Assembly: GCF_014696675.1 (NCBI RefSeq) | Contig: NZ_JACJQN010000016.1 | Location: 62,001 to 126,000 of the forward strand | DNA length: 64,000 bases | Origin: Phormidium tenue FACHB-1052 | GTDB lineage: Bacteria > Cyanobacteriota > Cyanobacteriia > Phormidesmidales > Phormidesmidaceae | Reading direction: 5' to 3' | Shown: piece after piece, positions 42,245 to 51,223 of the stretch | Layout: each line of letters begins with the position of its first letter | How positions within the stretch are numbered: the stretch's first letter is position 1 | Notes under the pieces: model-generated | What the model was told of the DNA's origin: nothing | Databases searched by the model: none | What the model saw: only the letters and a program-made list of their open reading frames with translations | Made by a program: the position numbers and the translations under genes

Positions 42245-43018
42245 CTAAGCAAAGGCTGAATCGCCCAGGGAGGGGGGCACATCCTGCCACCGACCGTTGC
42301 CTACCGCCCGCACCGCTTCTTTGAGGCTGACATCTCCTGTGTAGAGGGCGCGGCCCACAATGACGCCGGTGACTCCCTGACTCTCTAGGGCCAGCAGACT
42401 GAGCAGATCGCGCAGGGCACCGACGCCGCCAGAGGCGATCACCGGCATGGACACGGCCTCGGCCATGGCCCGCATGGCGGCAATATTTGGCCCTTGCAGG
42501 GTGCCGTCGCGCTGGATATCGGTATAGATCACCGCCGCTGCGCCGCGCTGCTCCATTTGCTGGGCGAGGGCGATCGCCTCAACCTCCGACGTTTCGAGCC
42601 AGCCGCGCGTCGCCACTTTGCCGTCGCGGGCGTCGATGCCAACGATGATCTGGCCAGGGAATTCGCTGGCTAGATCGCTGACCAGCTCAGGGTTCTCGAT
42701 CGCAGCCGTCCCCAAAATGGCGTAGCGCACCCCCAGAGAGAAGAGATCGGTGACGCGGGCGCGATCGCGCAGTCCGCCCCCCACTTCGATGGGAATATCT
42801 ACCGCTTTGGCAATGGCCGCGATCGCCAGCCAGTTCTCGGGTTTACCTGATTTAGCCCCATCGAGATCCACCAAGTGTAGCCGCGTGGCCCCTTGATCTA
42901 CCCACTGCCGCGCTACCTCCACCGGGTTGTCGTTAAACACCTCGGTTTGGGCGTAGTCGCCCTGGTACAGCCGCACACAGCGACCGTCAATCAAATCAAT
43001 AGCGGGAATAACTTCCAT
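42245..43018 (-). CDS. hisA: Phosphoribosylformimino-5-aminoimidazole carboxamide ribotide isomerase
   Basis: Fourth step of histidine synthesis. 257 residues, a (beta/alpha)8 barrel: [20 protein letters not shown] with catalytic Asp8, [36 protein letters not shown] with the second Asp, [12 protein letters not shown], and VIASGGVG. All active-site parts are present. The start MEVIPAID is at ATG 43018. hisZ lies 20 kb away, so the his genes are dispersed. Confidence 0.97.
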   Translation of the reverse strand: MEVIPAIDLIDGRCVRLYQGDYAQTEVFNDNPVEVARQWVDQGATRLHLVDLDGAKSGKPENWLAIAAIAKAVDIPIEVGGGLRDRARVTDLFSLGVRYAILGTAAIENPELVSDLASEFPGQIIVGIDARDGKVATRGWLETSEVEAIALAQQMEQRGAAAVIYTDIQRDGTLQGPNIAAMRAMAEAVSMPVIASGGVGALRDLLSLLALESQGVTGVIVGRALYTGDVSLKEAVRAVGNGRWQDVPPSLGDSAFA

Positions 43019-43145
43019 GGGTAGCGGAGACGTAAACGTTCAGCAGAATAGCCTATTCATTCTATCGGGCTATACCCTATTCACCGGCCCCAAATTCCCG
43101 TAGACTCCTAAATGCGAATCACCACCGCCCAAACGTAACGACACC

Positions 43146-43922
43146 ATGCTAGACCTGACTGGTAAAAACGCCCTGGTAACGGGCATTGCCAACAATAAAT
43201 CGATTGCCTGGGGCATTGCCCAACAGCTGCACAAAGCCGGGGCCAACCTGGGCATCACCTACCTGCCCGACGAAAGAGGCCGGATGGAAGGTAAGGTCAA
43301 AGACCTGGTTGACCCCCTCAATCCCAGTCTGTTTTTGCCCTGCAACGTGCAGGATGAAGCCCAGGTCGAGCAGGTCTTCAGCACCATTGGCGAAAAGTGG
43401 GGCAAGCTCGATATTCTGATTCACTGCCTAGCTTTCGCCAACCGCGATGACCTGACGGGTGACTTCAGCAACACGTCTAAAGCAGGCTTTCAGCTAGCGC
43501 TGGATGTCAGCGCCTACTCGTTAATTACCCTGGCGCGCGGGGCTAAAGCGCTCATGACCGATGGTGGCAGCATCGTCACCCTCACCTACCTGGGCGGCGC
43601 GCGGGTGGTGCCCAACTACAACGTGATGGGTATTGCGAAAGCGGCGCTAGAAATGAACGTGCGCTACTTAGCCTCTGAGCTTGGCCCCAACAATATTCGC
43701 GTCAACGGCATTTCCGCTGGCCCCATTCGCACCCTGGCGTCGTCAGCGGTGGGCGGCATTCTCGATATGATTCACCACGTCGAAGAAATTGCTCCCCTGC
43801 GCCGCACCGTGACGCAGACCGAAGTAGGTAACACAGCGGCATTTCTGTGCAGCGACCTATCGACGGGCATGACTGGGCAAATTCTTTATGTCGATTCTGG
43901 CTACTGCATCATGGGCATGTAG
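43146..43922 (+). CDS. fabI: Enoyl-[acyl-carrier-protein] reductase (NADH), FabI
   Basis: Last reduction of each fatty-acid elongation round. 258 residues, an SDR fold: NALVTGIANNKSIAWGIA for NADH binding, LIHCLAFANRDDL, and the FabI-type active site with Tyr and Lys in YNVMGIAKAALE. SAGPIRTLASSAV forms the substrate loop and QILYVDSGYCIMGM closes the protein. Divergent from hisA. Confidence 0.97.
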   Translation: MLDLTGKNALVTGIANNKSIAWGIAQQLHKAGANLGITYLPDERGRMEGKVKDLVDPLNPSLFLPCNVQDEAQVEQVFSTIGEKWGKLDILIHCLAFANRDDLTGDFSNTSKAGFQLALDVSAYSLITLARGAKALMTDGGSIVTLTYLGGARVVPNYNVMGIAKAALEMNVRYLASELGPNNIRVNGISAGPIRTLASSAVGGILDMIHHVEEIAPLRRTVTQTEVGNTAAFLCSDLSTGMTGQILYVDSGYCIMGM

Positions 43923-43931
43923 GGGTAAGCG

Positions 43932-43992
43932 CAGATCCCAGGGTTGCATGACAGGTAGACCCTGGATAAGGCCAAAAGAACCCTGGGATCTG
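43932..43992. repeat. Large inverted repeat after fabI
   Basis: CAGATCCCAGGGTT (43932-43945) and its exact reverse complement AACCCTGGGATCTG (43979-43992), with a 33-base loop that itself has ACCCTGG at 43958-43964, a third copy of the arm core. It starts 10 bases after the fabI stop. No T run follows, so it may protect the mRNA end or be a mobile-element scar rather than a simple terminator. Confidence 0.7.
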
Positions 43993-44064
43993 GCTGCTGA
44001 AGATGGCTGAGTCCAAGCTAGCTAGAATAGAGCCTGGAATTGCAGGAAATAACTCGACGGCAGT

Positions 44065-45231
44065 ATGACGAGAGCTTTCCTTGGGCCTAGGCTGTGGACG
44101 GTGGTGGGTCTGGTGGCCGTAGGTGGACTGCTGCGTGTTTCGGTCGATTGGCGACTGCTGGGGCGATCGCTTACCTACCCCGACACCCCCATCACCTCAG
44201 CGGCCTGGTATCGGCCTCAGCAGCTCGTTCCCGGCGTTGGCCCCCAAGCCCCATCGCTGGCGCAGGTCGAGACAACCGAGATTTCTCCCAGAGCCCTGCA
44301 AAGGGCCTTGGACTTTGCCGAGGAGCAGAATTCGGTGGCGCTGCTGGTGATGCACCGCGATCGCCTAGTGGTCGAGCAATACTGGCAGGGCCACCAGGCC
44401 AGCGACCCCGTTAACTCCATGTCGATGGTCAAAACCCTGCTGGCGCTGCTGATTGGCGTGGCGATCGATGAGGGGCACATCGGTTCCATTCAAGACCCTG
44501 TCGGCACTTATATTTCAGAATGGGCCGACGACCCCAGAGGCGCTATCACCCTGGCCGATCTGCTCTACATGCAGTCGGGCCTGCGCAACGACAACCGCAT
44601 CGACACGCTGCGATCTGACCTGGTGCAGCTCTATGGCGGCTCAAATACCCAAAAACTTGTGCTGGATATTCCTTTAGAAAGCGCTCCTGGCCAGGCGTTT
44701 GACTACAGCAACTTCAACTCACAACTGCTCAGTCTAGTGCTAGAGCGAGCCACAGGAGAATCCTTTGGCGATTACCTGAGCAGCCGCCTCTGGCAGCCGC
44801 TGGGCGCGGGGGATGGCTTTCTCTGGCTCGATCGCCCTGGAGGAAGCGCCAAACCCTTTTGCTGCTTTTTTGCCACTGCCCCAGACTGGGTGAGGCTGGG
44901 GCAAATGCTGCTGCACCAGGGCAAAGTGGGCGATCGCCAAATCATCCCCGCCGATTGGCTAGCGCAAATGCTAGAAGCGTCGCCCCTGGAGCCGACCTTT
45001 GGCCTGCACATCTGGCTCAAGGCCCGCACCGCCGACTACCCCCAGGTCAACCGAGCTTCGTCAGCTCCCTTTGCTGCCGCCGACACGTTTTACCTCGACG
45101 GTCGCCACCACCAGCGGGTGTACGTGATTCCATCAGAAGAGCTAGTGATCGTGCGACTGGGCGAAGAGCCTCCCGCCTGGAACGATGCGGTGATCGTGAA
45201 TGCGATCGTGGAGGGGCTGCGGCGGCCATGA
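44065..45231 (+). CDS. Beta-lactamase-fold serine hydrolase
   Basis: 388 residues. An N-terminal membrane anchor or signal (about 9-25) leads to a class C beta-lactamase/esterase-like domain: S120-x-x-K123 in NSMSMVKTLL, Y214-S-N216 in FDYSNFN, and IQDPVGTYI and ITLADLLYMQSGL. The third motif (H/KxG) is not obvious; HHQRVYVIPSEELVIVRLG takes its usual place. Such proteins act as esterases, peptidases or lipid hydrolases at the envelope, rarely as true beta-lactamases. Its stop overlaps the start of the next gene (ATGA). Confidence 0.88.
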   Translation: MTRAFLGPRLWTVVGLVAVGGLLRVSVDWRLLGRSLTYPDTPITSAAWYRPQQLVPGVGPQAPSLAQVETTEISPRALQRALDFAEEQNSVALLVMHRDRLVVEQYWQGHQASDPVNSMSMVKTLLALLIGVAIDEGHIGSIQDPVGTYISEWADDPRGAITLADLLYMQSGLRNDNRIDTLRSDLVQLYGGSNTQKLVLDIPLESAPGQAFDYSNFNSQLLSLVLERATGESFGDYLSSRLWQPLGAGDGFLWLDRPGGSAKPFCCFFATAPDWVRLGQMLLHQGKVGDRQIIPADWLAQMLEASPLEPTFGLHIWLKARTADYPQVNRASSAPFAAADTFYLDGRHHQRVYVIPSEELVIVRLGEEPPAWNDAVIVNAIVEGLRRP

Positions 45232-45863
45232 GGGGGGGCGCAATGTCCTGTTTTAGTTTCACCCTGCTGTTTGGCGGCATTCCTGCCCTGGAGCGAGGGG
45301 CTCAGCGTTTGGCCGATGCCTCTGCCACCGGGCTGAGCTGGCCTCTGGGTCTGCTGGGCCTGGGAGCGATCGCCCTTTATGGCCTGATAGCCCTACCCTT
45401 TGGGCTGAAGAATGGGTTTTTGGTGCGACAAAATGCCGCTGCTACCCCGCTCGGTCTGGGGCTAGATGCGCTGCGCCGTTTCATTGCCCCCGCCCTGCTC
45501 GAAGAAACGATCTTTCGCGTCATGCTGCTGCCCCACCCGGTAGAAGGAGTGCCCGGCGATCGCTGGCTGCTGTGGGGCATTGTCAGTTTTGTGGCGTTTG
45601 TTCTGTACCACGTTTTGCTGGATAGAACCCTGTACCGAGGAACTGGAGCTGGCCTCTCTGACCCTCGCTTTTTGGTGCTAGCAGGCTGGTTGGGGCTAAT
45701 ACTGATCGGCGCGTACTGGATTACGGGATCGCTTTGGGTGGTGGTGCTGATGCACTGGGTGGTGGTGCTGGTGTGGGTTTATCGCTTTGGCGGCTGGGCG
45801 CGGCTGAGTGGTGTGAGGGCGGTTCGGGGCAGAGAACGCAAGCCGATCGCGCCGTTTCGGTAG
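45228..45863 (+). CDS. CPBP family intramembrane glutamic protease-like protein
   Basis: 211 residues from ATG 45228, overlapping the stop of the serine hydrolase by 4 bases (ATGA); an ATG at 45243 is an alternative. Several hydrophobic helices. The CPBP/Abi motifs are in order: EETIFR (family EExxxR), FVLYH (FxxxH) and HWVVVLVW near the end. Members cut CaaX-type or membrane proteins or give bacteriocin immunity. Coupled translation suggests it works with the serine hydrolase. Confidence 0.82.
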   Translation: MRGGAMSCFSFTLLFGGIPALERGAQRLADASATGLSWPLGLLGLGAIALYGLIALPFGLKNGFLVRQNAAATPLGLGLDALRRFIAPALLEETIFRVMLLPHPVEGVPGDRWLLWGIVSFVAFVLYHVLLDRTLYRGTGAGLSDPRFLVLAGWLGLILIGAYWITGSLWVVVLMHWVVVLVWVYRFGGWARLSGVRAVRGRERKPIAPFR

Positions 45864-46051
45864 TGAGCGGCCTGCGGTGGTAAGGCTAGGGGAATATGCA
45901 GGAATGACGATGCGATCGCCCAAAACTTTACCTAGGCACTCTTAAATTCCTGTGGCACAATACCCAGCGGAGCATTGCAGACCAGTGGGTGGCCCTAGCG
46001 CCGCCTGCGACAGGTTATCTGTCGCTGATGTTTATCTAAAGGAAAGCAAGG

Positions 46052-47194
46052 GTGTTCCCTATGTCTTTGACTGATACTGATTTGTCGCCTAACCAAGATT
46101 TTTTCAACGAAGAAGAAGCCATCGTTGAATTTACCCCCAACGAAGCCTTCTTCAGCAGCACCAGTGTGCTAACTCTGCTGGCGGCTTTCGACCCTGGCTT
46201 TGCTGACCTGGTGTCCGACTTCGCCAGCGCCCTACCCGATGCTACCGGCCAAATTTCTGTGGAGGATGGTCTGTTTGACGCCAACCTGCTGCTGGCCGAT
46301 GGCACGGCCCTAACGGGCACTTTTGATGCCCCGACAACGCTGCGAGGCTTTGCCGATCTGGCCGCTGTCTCAGATGGCACCTTCACCCTAGATGGGGGAA
46401 TTTTAGAGGCGGCGATCGCCACGGACGACCAAACAGCCACCGTGCTCGGGTTTGACCTATCTGCCGCCGCTGGCACCTTCGTGCTGGATGCCATCAACGC
46501 CATTGATGACACCGTGCCCTTTGCCAACGGTGCGTTTACCCTAGACTCGGCCACGGCCCTCGGCCCGATTAGTGGCACCGTCGATGTGGCCGGAGGCGAT
46601 CTCAACCTCGATTTGGCCACGCCCTTTGGCCAGCTAGTGGCCGACATCGACTTTCAAGATGACGCGGTTGTCCCCTTCGCTGCGGCGCTGCCGCTGGTGG
46701 GCGACATCAACGGTGCCGTTGACCTCAACAGCGGCAATATTGTGGCATCCCTAGGTGCCTTTGGCGATCTGTCGGTGCCCCTCTCGGCGGTGACTGGGTC
46801 GTTGACGCTGGCTGACGGGCTGGCTAGTTTGGATGCTTCAGTGCCCATCGGCTCTGGCCTGAGCCTGCCGGTAGCGACCGATTTCGCTATTGGGCCTTTG
46901 GCCAGCGAATATGTGGCTGAGTTTGTTCAAGATCTAAATGGCACCGGCACGCTCACCGATGGCGTGCTCGATGCTGCGATCGAAGGCCCCCTGGGCCTGT
47001 TTGAGACCACCTTTGACGTAGTGGCCTTCACCAATCAGGGAGCCGACTTCTTTGCCGGTATCGATGGCGTGATTGATGTCAGTGGTGGCATTGCTACGAC
47101 TTCTTTGATTACGCCCCTCGGCGACATCAACGACAGCCTTGACCTAGCGACCATAGCACCAGCGTTGGAAGCTTCTGCTGCTGCGCCGATCTAG
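46052..47194 (+). CDS. Acidic repeat protein without Lys, His, Cys or Trp; function unknown
   Basis: 380 residues from GTG 46052, whose distance from AAAGGA (46038-46043) suits it; ATG 46061 (MSLTDTDL) is the other choice. Not recognised. The composition is extreme: no Lys, His, Cys or Trp, one Arg, one Tyr, many Asp, Ala, Gly, Leu and Thr. After an acidic helix-like start (about 1-60) come about seven imperfect beta-type units with the theme G-x-hydrophobic-x-D/G-x-hydrophobic-x-A...PxG, such as GTFTLDGGILEAA, GSLTLADGLASLDAS, GTGTLTDGVLDAAIEGPLG. No signal peptide, no membrane helix, no RTX nonapeptides. It looks like an extracellular or cell-surface protein that leaves by a non-Sec route. 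Its own terminator follows. Confidence 0.75.
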   Translation: MFPMSLTDTDLSPNQDFFNEEEAIVEFTPNEAFFSSTSVLTLLAAFDPGFADLVSDFASALPDATGQISVEDGLFDANLLLADGTALTGTFDAPTTLRGFADLAAVSDGTFTLDGGILEAAIATDDQTATVLGFDLSAAAGTFVLDAINAIDDTVPFANGAFTLDSATALGPISGTVDVAGGDLNLDLATPFGQLVADIDFQDDAVVPFAAALPLVGDINGAVDLNSGNIVASLGAFGDLSVPLSAVTGSLTLADGLASLDASVPIGSGLSLPVATDFAIGPLASEYVAEFVQDLNGTGTLTDGVLDAAIEGPLGLFETTFDVVAFTNQGADFFAGIDGVIDVSGGIATTSLITPLGDINDSLDLATIAPALEASAAAPI

Positions 47195-47226
47195 GCGATC
47201 GCAAATCCTCTCGGACAAAGCTATAG

Positions 47227-47278
47227 GAGGGTGCATGATCCTTTCAGGATCGGATTTTGACCATTGCACCCTCTTTTT
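47227..47278 (+). terminator. Terminator of the acidic repeat protein gene
   Basis: GAGGGTGCA (47227-47235) pairs with TGCACCCTC (47265-47273), followed by TTTTT. Inside, GATCCT-TTC-AGGATC makes a second small stem. Confidence 0.85.
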
Positions 47279-47362
47279 GTTGCTTAGACTAGCCTGGCCT
47301 ATACCTTGGGTTAACCATTGCTGCGTTGTGCGTCTGCATCACCCTGAAAGCCCAACGCGCCC

Positions 47363-48094
47363 CTAGGCTCCCTGAGGTGTTTCTTGCCAGAGCTGGGTGG
47401 TTTGGCGCAGGCTGCGGAAGTCACCGTTGCCAATAATTAAATGGTCGAGCACCGGCACAGCGAGAATCTGCGCCCCCTGAAGGAGCTGACGGGTGAGCGA
47501 GAGGTCGTCGGGGGAAGGTTCGAGGTTGCCTGAAGGATGGTTGTGCGCCACGATGCAGCGCACCGCACCGTGGCGAATCACGGTTTTGAAAATTTCTCTT
47601 GGGTGAGCCAGGGTTTCGGTGGCGGTGCCGATGGTGATCACCTTGGTGCCCATCAGCCGGTGGCGCACATCAAGCAGTACCACAGCAAAGCGCTCCTGGG
47701 CCTGCCACATCAATTCGTGGCTGAGAGCGGCGGCGGCAATGGCGGGGTCGTCCACGACGGTTTTTTCGGGCGGAATCGCTTGCAGCACCCGTTTCCCCAG
47801 CTCAATGGCGGCTAATATGGTGGTGGCTTTAGCCGGGCCAACGCCTGAAATTTGCTCCAGATCGTGGGCCGATACATCCCTTAGCGAGGTGAGCGGATCG
47901 CGCTGATTTTGCCCCATTTCTTGCAGAATAAGCTGGCCAAGCCCCACTGCTGACAGCTTACCTGGCCCCTGGCCTGTACCCAGCAAAATGGCCAGTAGCT
48001 CTGCAGCCGAGAGGCTTTTAGCTCCGTAAGATAGCAGCCGTTCTCGCGGGCGATCGCTCGACGGCATGTCTAACATGCGGACATGGTAGGTCAT
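47363..48094 (-). CDS. radC: RadC family JAB-domain protein
   Basis: 243 residues. An N-terminal UPF0758 helical part with a helix-hairpin-helix ([22 protein letters not shown], about 80-101), then the JAMM/MPN+ metal site: E in the domain core and [14 protein letters not shown], with HxHx7-10SxxD spacing. Once called a DNA repair protein; its real role is unsettled. ATG at 48094. Divergent from the DUF1824 gene. Confidence 0.93.
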   Translation of the reverse strand: MTYHVRMLDMPSSDRPRERLLSYGAKSLSAAELLAILLGTGQGPGKLSAVGLGQLILQEMGQNQRDPLTSLRDVSAHDLEQISGVGPAKATTILAAIELGKRVLQAIPPEKTVVDDPAIAAAALSHELMWQAQERFAVVLLDVRHRLMGTKVITIGTATETLAHPREIFKTVIRHGAVRCIVAHNHPSGNLEPSPDDLSLTRQLLQGAQILAVPVLDHLIIGNGDFRSLRQTTQLWQETPQGA

Positions 48095-48190
48095 GGTGGC
48101 ACCTCTGGTAGCTGGGCCAGAGGCCCATTGCTAGTAAGCCCAACCGCTGTGGGATAATTCACCCCCGAAACAGACAACAGAGAACTCCCT

Positions 48191-48625
48191 ATGACCACTT
48201 CGTCCTTTCCCTCCGCTGCTGCGATCGCCGCCATTCGCCAGCGGCTGGGCCAGTTTAGCTGCCTGACTACGCCACCGACCCTCAGCGATGCCGAAGCTGC
48301 CCAGGTGCGGGCTGACCTGAGCGACTTTAACGACTGGTCTGATTATCAAACTCTGGGCATTTGTGCCGATACCTTGGCTGAGGGGCAGCAAGCCCTGGAG
48401 TCATTTTTGAAAGCCCTTAGGGTTACCGTCAGCCTAGACCTGCCTGCCCGTGAGGGAGCGATTTATCTCAAGTTCAACACCCTCAAAGGCGCGTGGTATT
48501 TGGATGATTACAGCGGCCCATCGCGTGGGGTGCTCATTACCTTTCACACCTCTGACCCCGAGGTAACTGAATTGTCGGGCACCTACGGCCCGTTTCCGTT
48601 CGACCTGTTCCCAGCGCAGCCCTAG
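48191..48625 (+). CDS. DUF1824 family protein
   Basis: 144 residues. The C-terminal half SGPSRGVLITFHTSDPEV, NGTYGPFP-like LSGTYGPFPFDLF and the middle YLKFNTLKGAWYLDDY are those of DUF1824, a family nearly limited to cyanobacteria and plastids, with unknown function. ATG 48191 follows a short leader. A 24-base-arm terminator follows. Confidence 0.9.
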   Translation: MTTSSFPSAAAIAAIRQRLGQFSCLTTPPTLSDAEAAQVRADLSDFNDWSDYQTLGICADTLAEGQQALESFLKALRVTVSLDLPAREGAIYLKFNTLKGAWYLDDYSGPSRGVLITFHTSDPEVTELSGTYGPFPFDLFPAQP

Positions 48626-48644
48626 TTGATTGGGGTTAAGGGCG

Positions 48645-48701
48645 CAGCAGAAAGGCTTCAGGTAGAAGTGTGTTCCTCTTCTACCTGAAGCCTTTCTGCT
48701 G
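48645..48701. terminator. Long bidirectional terminator between DUF1824 and the AMIN gene
   Basis: Perfect 24-base arms (48645-48668 and 48678-48701) with a 9-base loop; the arms begin CAGCAGAAAGGCTTCAGG. It lies between converging genes. There is no T run longer than three, so it may act as an mRNA end stabiliser as well. Confidence 0.85.
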
Positions 48702-48727
48702 ACATGTTCTGCTTGGCCAGTGCTGAT

Positions 48728-50851
48728 TTACCAGCCGCCGCTGCCCCACTCGCGGCTGGTTTCTGGGGCGGCTGCGATGGGGATAGCACGGGGAATATCC
48801 TGCATCACCTGCACCTGAATCACCTGGTTCGGCTCAATGACAACGTACTGGGGAGAGGTGCCCACCACGGTTGTGGCCCCGACCAGAGCGCCGCCGATTA
48901 GACCGATGCCGCTAAATCCGGTCAACAGCAGCAGAGCTAGGGCCCCTAATCCCGCCCCAGCGGCCAGGCGTGGGCTGCTCACCTCGGTGTTACCCACCAT
49001 GTATTCAGTAGTGCTGGCAAAATCGACCTGCTGCCCGGTGGGGGCAATCAGCATTTTGCTCACCCAGCGCTGGCCCTGGGGGGTTGGTTCAAACTGGCCA
49101 ATGAGCTGACTGCCCGCCGGGGCGACAACGCCGTTGGTGATGGGGTCACGAATGTCGTGGGCCAGCAGCAGTACCTGGTTTTGGCTGGAGCTGGCGTTGA
49201 GATCGAGGGGCTGATCGCCGACGTAGCGCAGCTCTAGCACCGTGCCCGCTGCTACCAGCGTGTCGGGGGAAAGGGGGCGATCGCTAGAAGCCGGGTTAAT
49301 AGCGCTGGGTAGGGCTGCCTGGTCGCTACTACCGGGCAGGGGGCTGCCAAATAGAACGGTTTCTCTAGCTGCGGCCAACATCACCGGACTCGATGGGGGA
49401 ACTACAGTACCCTGGCTGGTGGTAGTTGGAGCAGTGGGTACGGTCAGAAGATTGGGGTCGGTGCCAGCTAACTCAACGGGAACCGTGGCCAGCGGGGGTG
49501 GCTCTTGGCTAATCGCGTCGGGCTGAACGGCGATCGCCCCAGCAGGTTGGGTTTCAACCATTGCCGTCTCTGCGGGCAGTTCTGGTAGGGGCGGTGGGTC
49601 GGCAGCAATTACCGGAGTCTGGCTGCTGGCTTCATCCGCCGGGGCTGTGGTTGGAGCTGCTGCGATCGCCTCTGCGGGCGGTTCTGGTAAGGCTGGGGGG
49701 TCGGCGGCAATGACCGGAGTCGGGCTGCTGGCTTCGACAGGAGGGGCAGGGGTTGGAGCCGCCGCGATCGCCTCCGATTCGGTCGCCTCAGGCTCTACCG
49801 CTGGTTGCCCAGGGGTTGGCAGCTCAGGTGGAGTGACCGCAATGGGCACACCGCTGGTCTCGGTATCGATCGCGGGCGCAGCCGGAGAGACAGGGGAACT
49901 GGCTGGCTGGGTTGCCACTGCTTCGGGGCTAGGGGTAGGAGCTGCGGCAACCGGTAGCTGGGCGGTGGGGACAGCGCCCTCGGCCAGCGACGGTGGCTCA
50001 AAGGTCAGCACCGAGCCGGTACTGGCGGGAGGCTGTACGGCGGGCAGGGGGGCGATCGCTGTCTCAGGCTGTGCTGCCCCAGCGATCGGCGGTTCGGTCG
50101 AGGCTAAGCTTGGCCCTTGGGGCGCAGTGGCCACTGGGCCGATCACCGCGTCAAGTTCAGCCAGGCTGGGCACCGATATCTGCTCTCCGGGTTGCCCGAG
50201 GTTGAAGGGGTCTACGGGCAGAGTTTCAGGCAGGTTGGTCAGGCTGGCAATATCGCTGGGCAGCATCAGGTTGGCCGCTGAGGTGCTCAGCCGTCCAGTA
50301 CCCGCCTCCGGAAAGCCTAGTTGTGGGTCATTTCCTGGAATCACCGGCAGTTCCACAATCATGGAGTTACTGTCTGGTGCAGGGGCGCTGCTGGGCACAG
50401 ACGCCGTAGGGGCAGTGGCTGAGGCGGTGAGCACCCAGCGGGTTTGATCACCTGCGGCGATAGAAATCAGGCTGATTCCCTCTGCGGCTAGCTCGGCATC
50501 GGCGACCAGGTCGAGCACCACCACGGTGGCATCGTTCACCTGGCTGAGGCTCACTTGACTCACAGCCCCGCTGTAGGTTTGCTGGGTGGTTGCCGTTCCC
50601 AACTGGGTTTCGGGCAAGGTCACCACAATCTGGGAAGCGTCCGCTGCGACGGCGTACTGCGGCGTGATGCCGCTGGGCAGGGTAAAGGTTAACTGCTGGG
50701 TTGCTGGGTCAAACTGCCAGGCGGCCAGGGTTTCGGCCTGGGCGGCGGGGCTGATAATTAGCAGGGTAGACACCATCAGACCAGCGCCTGCCCAGCCACC
50801 CAGACGGTAGCCGGTACGTGATGTAGGAGAATGGTGGGTTGGGTATGCCAT
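48728..50851 (-). CDS. AMIN-domain envelope protein with Pro/Ala-rich middle and TrbI-like C-terminus
   Basis: 707 residues. A signal peptide ends at ...SPAAQAE (about 40). An AMIN-type domain (about 42-150; LAAWQFDPATQQLTFTLPSG, QIVVTLPETQLG, VSLSQVNDATVVVLDL) may bind peptidoglycan. Residues about 160-510 are Pro/Ala/Glu-rich, with two 34-residue tandem copies. The C-terminal part (about 535-690; LELRYVGDQPLDLN, VVAPAGSQLIGQFEP, QQVDFASTTEYM, then a Gly-rich hydrophobic AGAGLGALALLLLTGF and VIEPNQVIQVQVMQDI) resembles the VirB10/TrbI barrel. Likely spans the periplasm. No secretion genes are near. It is convergent with DUF1824. Confidence 0.75.
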   Translation of the reverse strand: MAYPTHHSPTSRTGYRLGGWAGAGLMVSTLLIISPAAQAETLAAWQFDPATQQLTFTLPSGITPQYAVAADASQIVVTLPETQLGTATTQQTYSGAVSQVSLSQVNDATVVVLDLVADAELAAEGISLISIAAGDQTRWVLTASATAPTASVPSSAPAPDSNSMIVELPVIPGNDPQLGFPEAGTGRLSTSAANLMLPSDIASLTNLPETLPVDPFNLGQPGEQISVPSLAELDAVIGPVATAPQGPSLASTEPPIAGAAQPETAIAPLPAVQPPASTGSVLTFEPPSLAEGAVPTAQLPVAAAPTPSPEAVATQPASSPVSPAAPAIDTETSGVPIAVTPPELPTPGQPAVEPEATESEAIAAAPTPAPPVEASSPTPVIAADPPALPEPPAEAIAAAPTTAPADEASSQTPVIAADPPPLPELPAETAMVETQPAGAIAVQPDAISQEPPPLATVPVELAGTDPNLLTVPTAPTTTSQGTVVPPSSPVMLAAARETVLFGSPLPGSSDQAALPSAINPASSDRPLSPDTLVAAGTVLELRYVGDQPLDLNASSSQNQVLLLAHDIRDPITNGVVAPAGSQLIGQFEPTPQGQRWVSKMLIAPTGQQVDFASTTEYMVGNTEVSSPRLAAGAGLGALALLLLTGFSGIGLIGGALVGATTVVGTSPQYVVIEPNQVIQVQVMQDIPRAIPIAAAPETSREWGSGGW
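49572..49775 (-). repeat. Two tandem 102-bp copies inside the AMIN gene
   Basis: Units 49572-49673 and 49674-49775 are similar along their whole length and code on the minus strand for 34 residues of the type AIAAAPTxAPxxEASS, then TPVIAADPPxLPExPAE. The period keeps the frame. Copies differ at many third positions, so the duplication is not recent. Confidence 0.8.
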
Positions 50852-51223
50852 GGGTTATGTCTCCCTCTAGGGCGGTGTGAGTGTGGAGTGAACGCAGTTG
50901 CCAATGATTTCCTTGGCAAACGCTAGATGCAGCGTCAAACCTAGGTTTGCCTAGCCTAAATACAGCGTGAGCCCAAAGCCTAACTAAGGATACGCACAAT
51001 CTCGAGAATTGCAAGGGGTAGAGGAAAGTTTAAGCAGGTAAAGCTCAGAGAGCTGAGGCGATAGGCAGTGGGGGGAACTTGTGGGGCAGCGATCGCGTCG
51101 CGCACAACAGGGAATTGCTTTTGGGGTTAAGCAATCTTGCGGGCTGGTCTGAATTTCAGCCGCCGGGGCACCCTGAGCAAAGATGTACTCACACGCAAAA
51201 TCGACTTCTGGAGGCAGCACACC
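50852..51223. promoter_or_regulatory. Divergent promoter region of the AMIN and COP23 genes
   Basis: 372 bases between two start codons facing apart. No gene is seen. CTAGGTTTGCCTAG (50941-50954) is an interrupted palindrome. Promoter boxes could not be placed with confidence. Confidence 0.35.

Noticed and set aside
46036-46647. 203-residue minus-strand frame opposite the acidic protein gene
   Set aside because: Ser/Lys/Ala-rich shadow produced by the Asp/Gly/Leu-rich gene on the other strand; no start signal or family.
49647-50447. 266-residue plus-strand frame inside the AMIN gene
   Set aside because: Gly/Ala/Ser low-complexity antisense of the Pro/Ala-rich linker.
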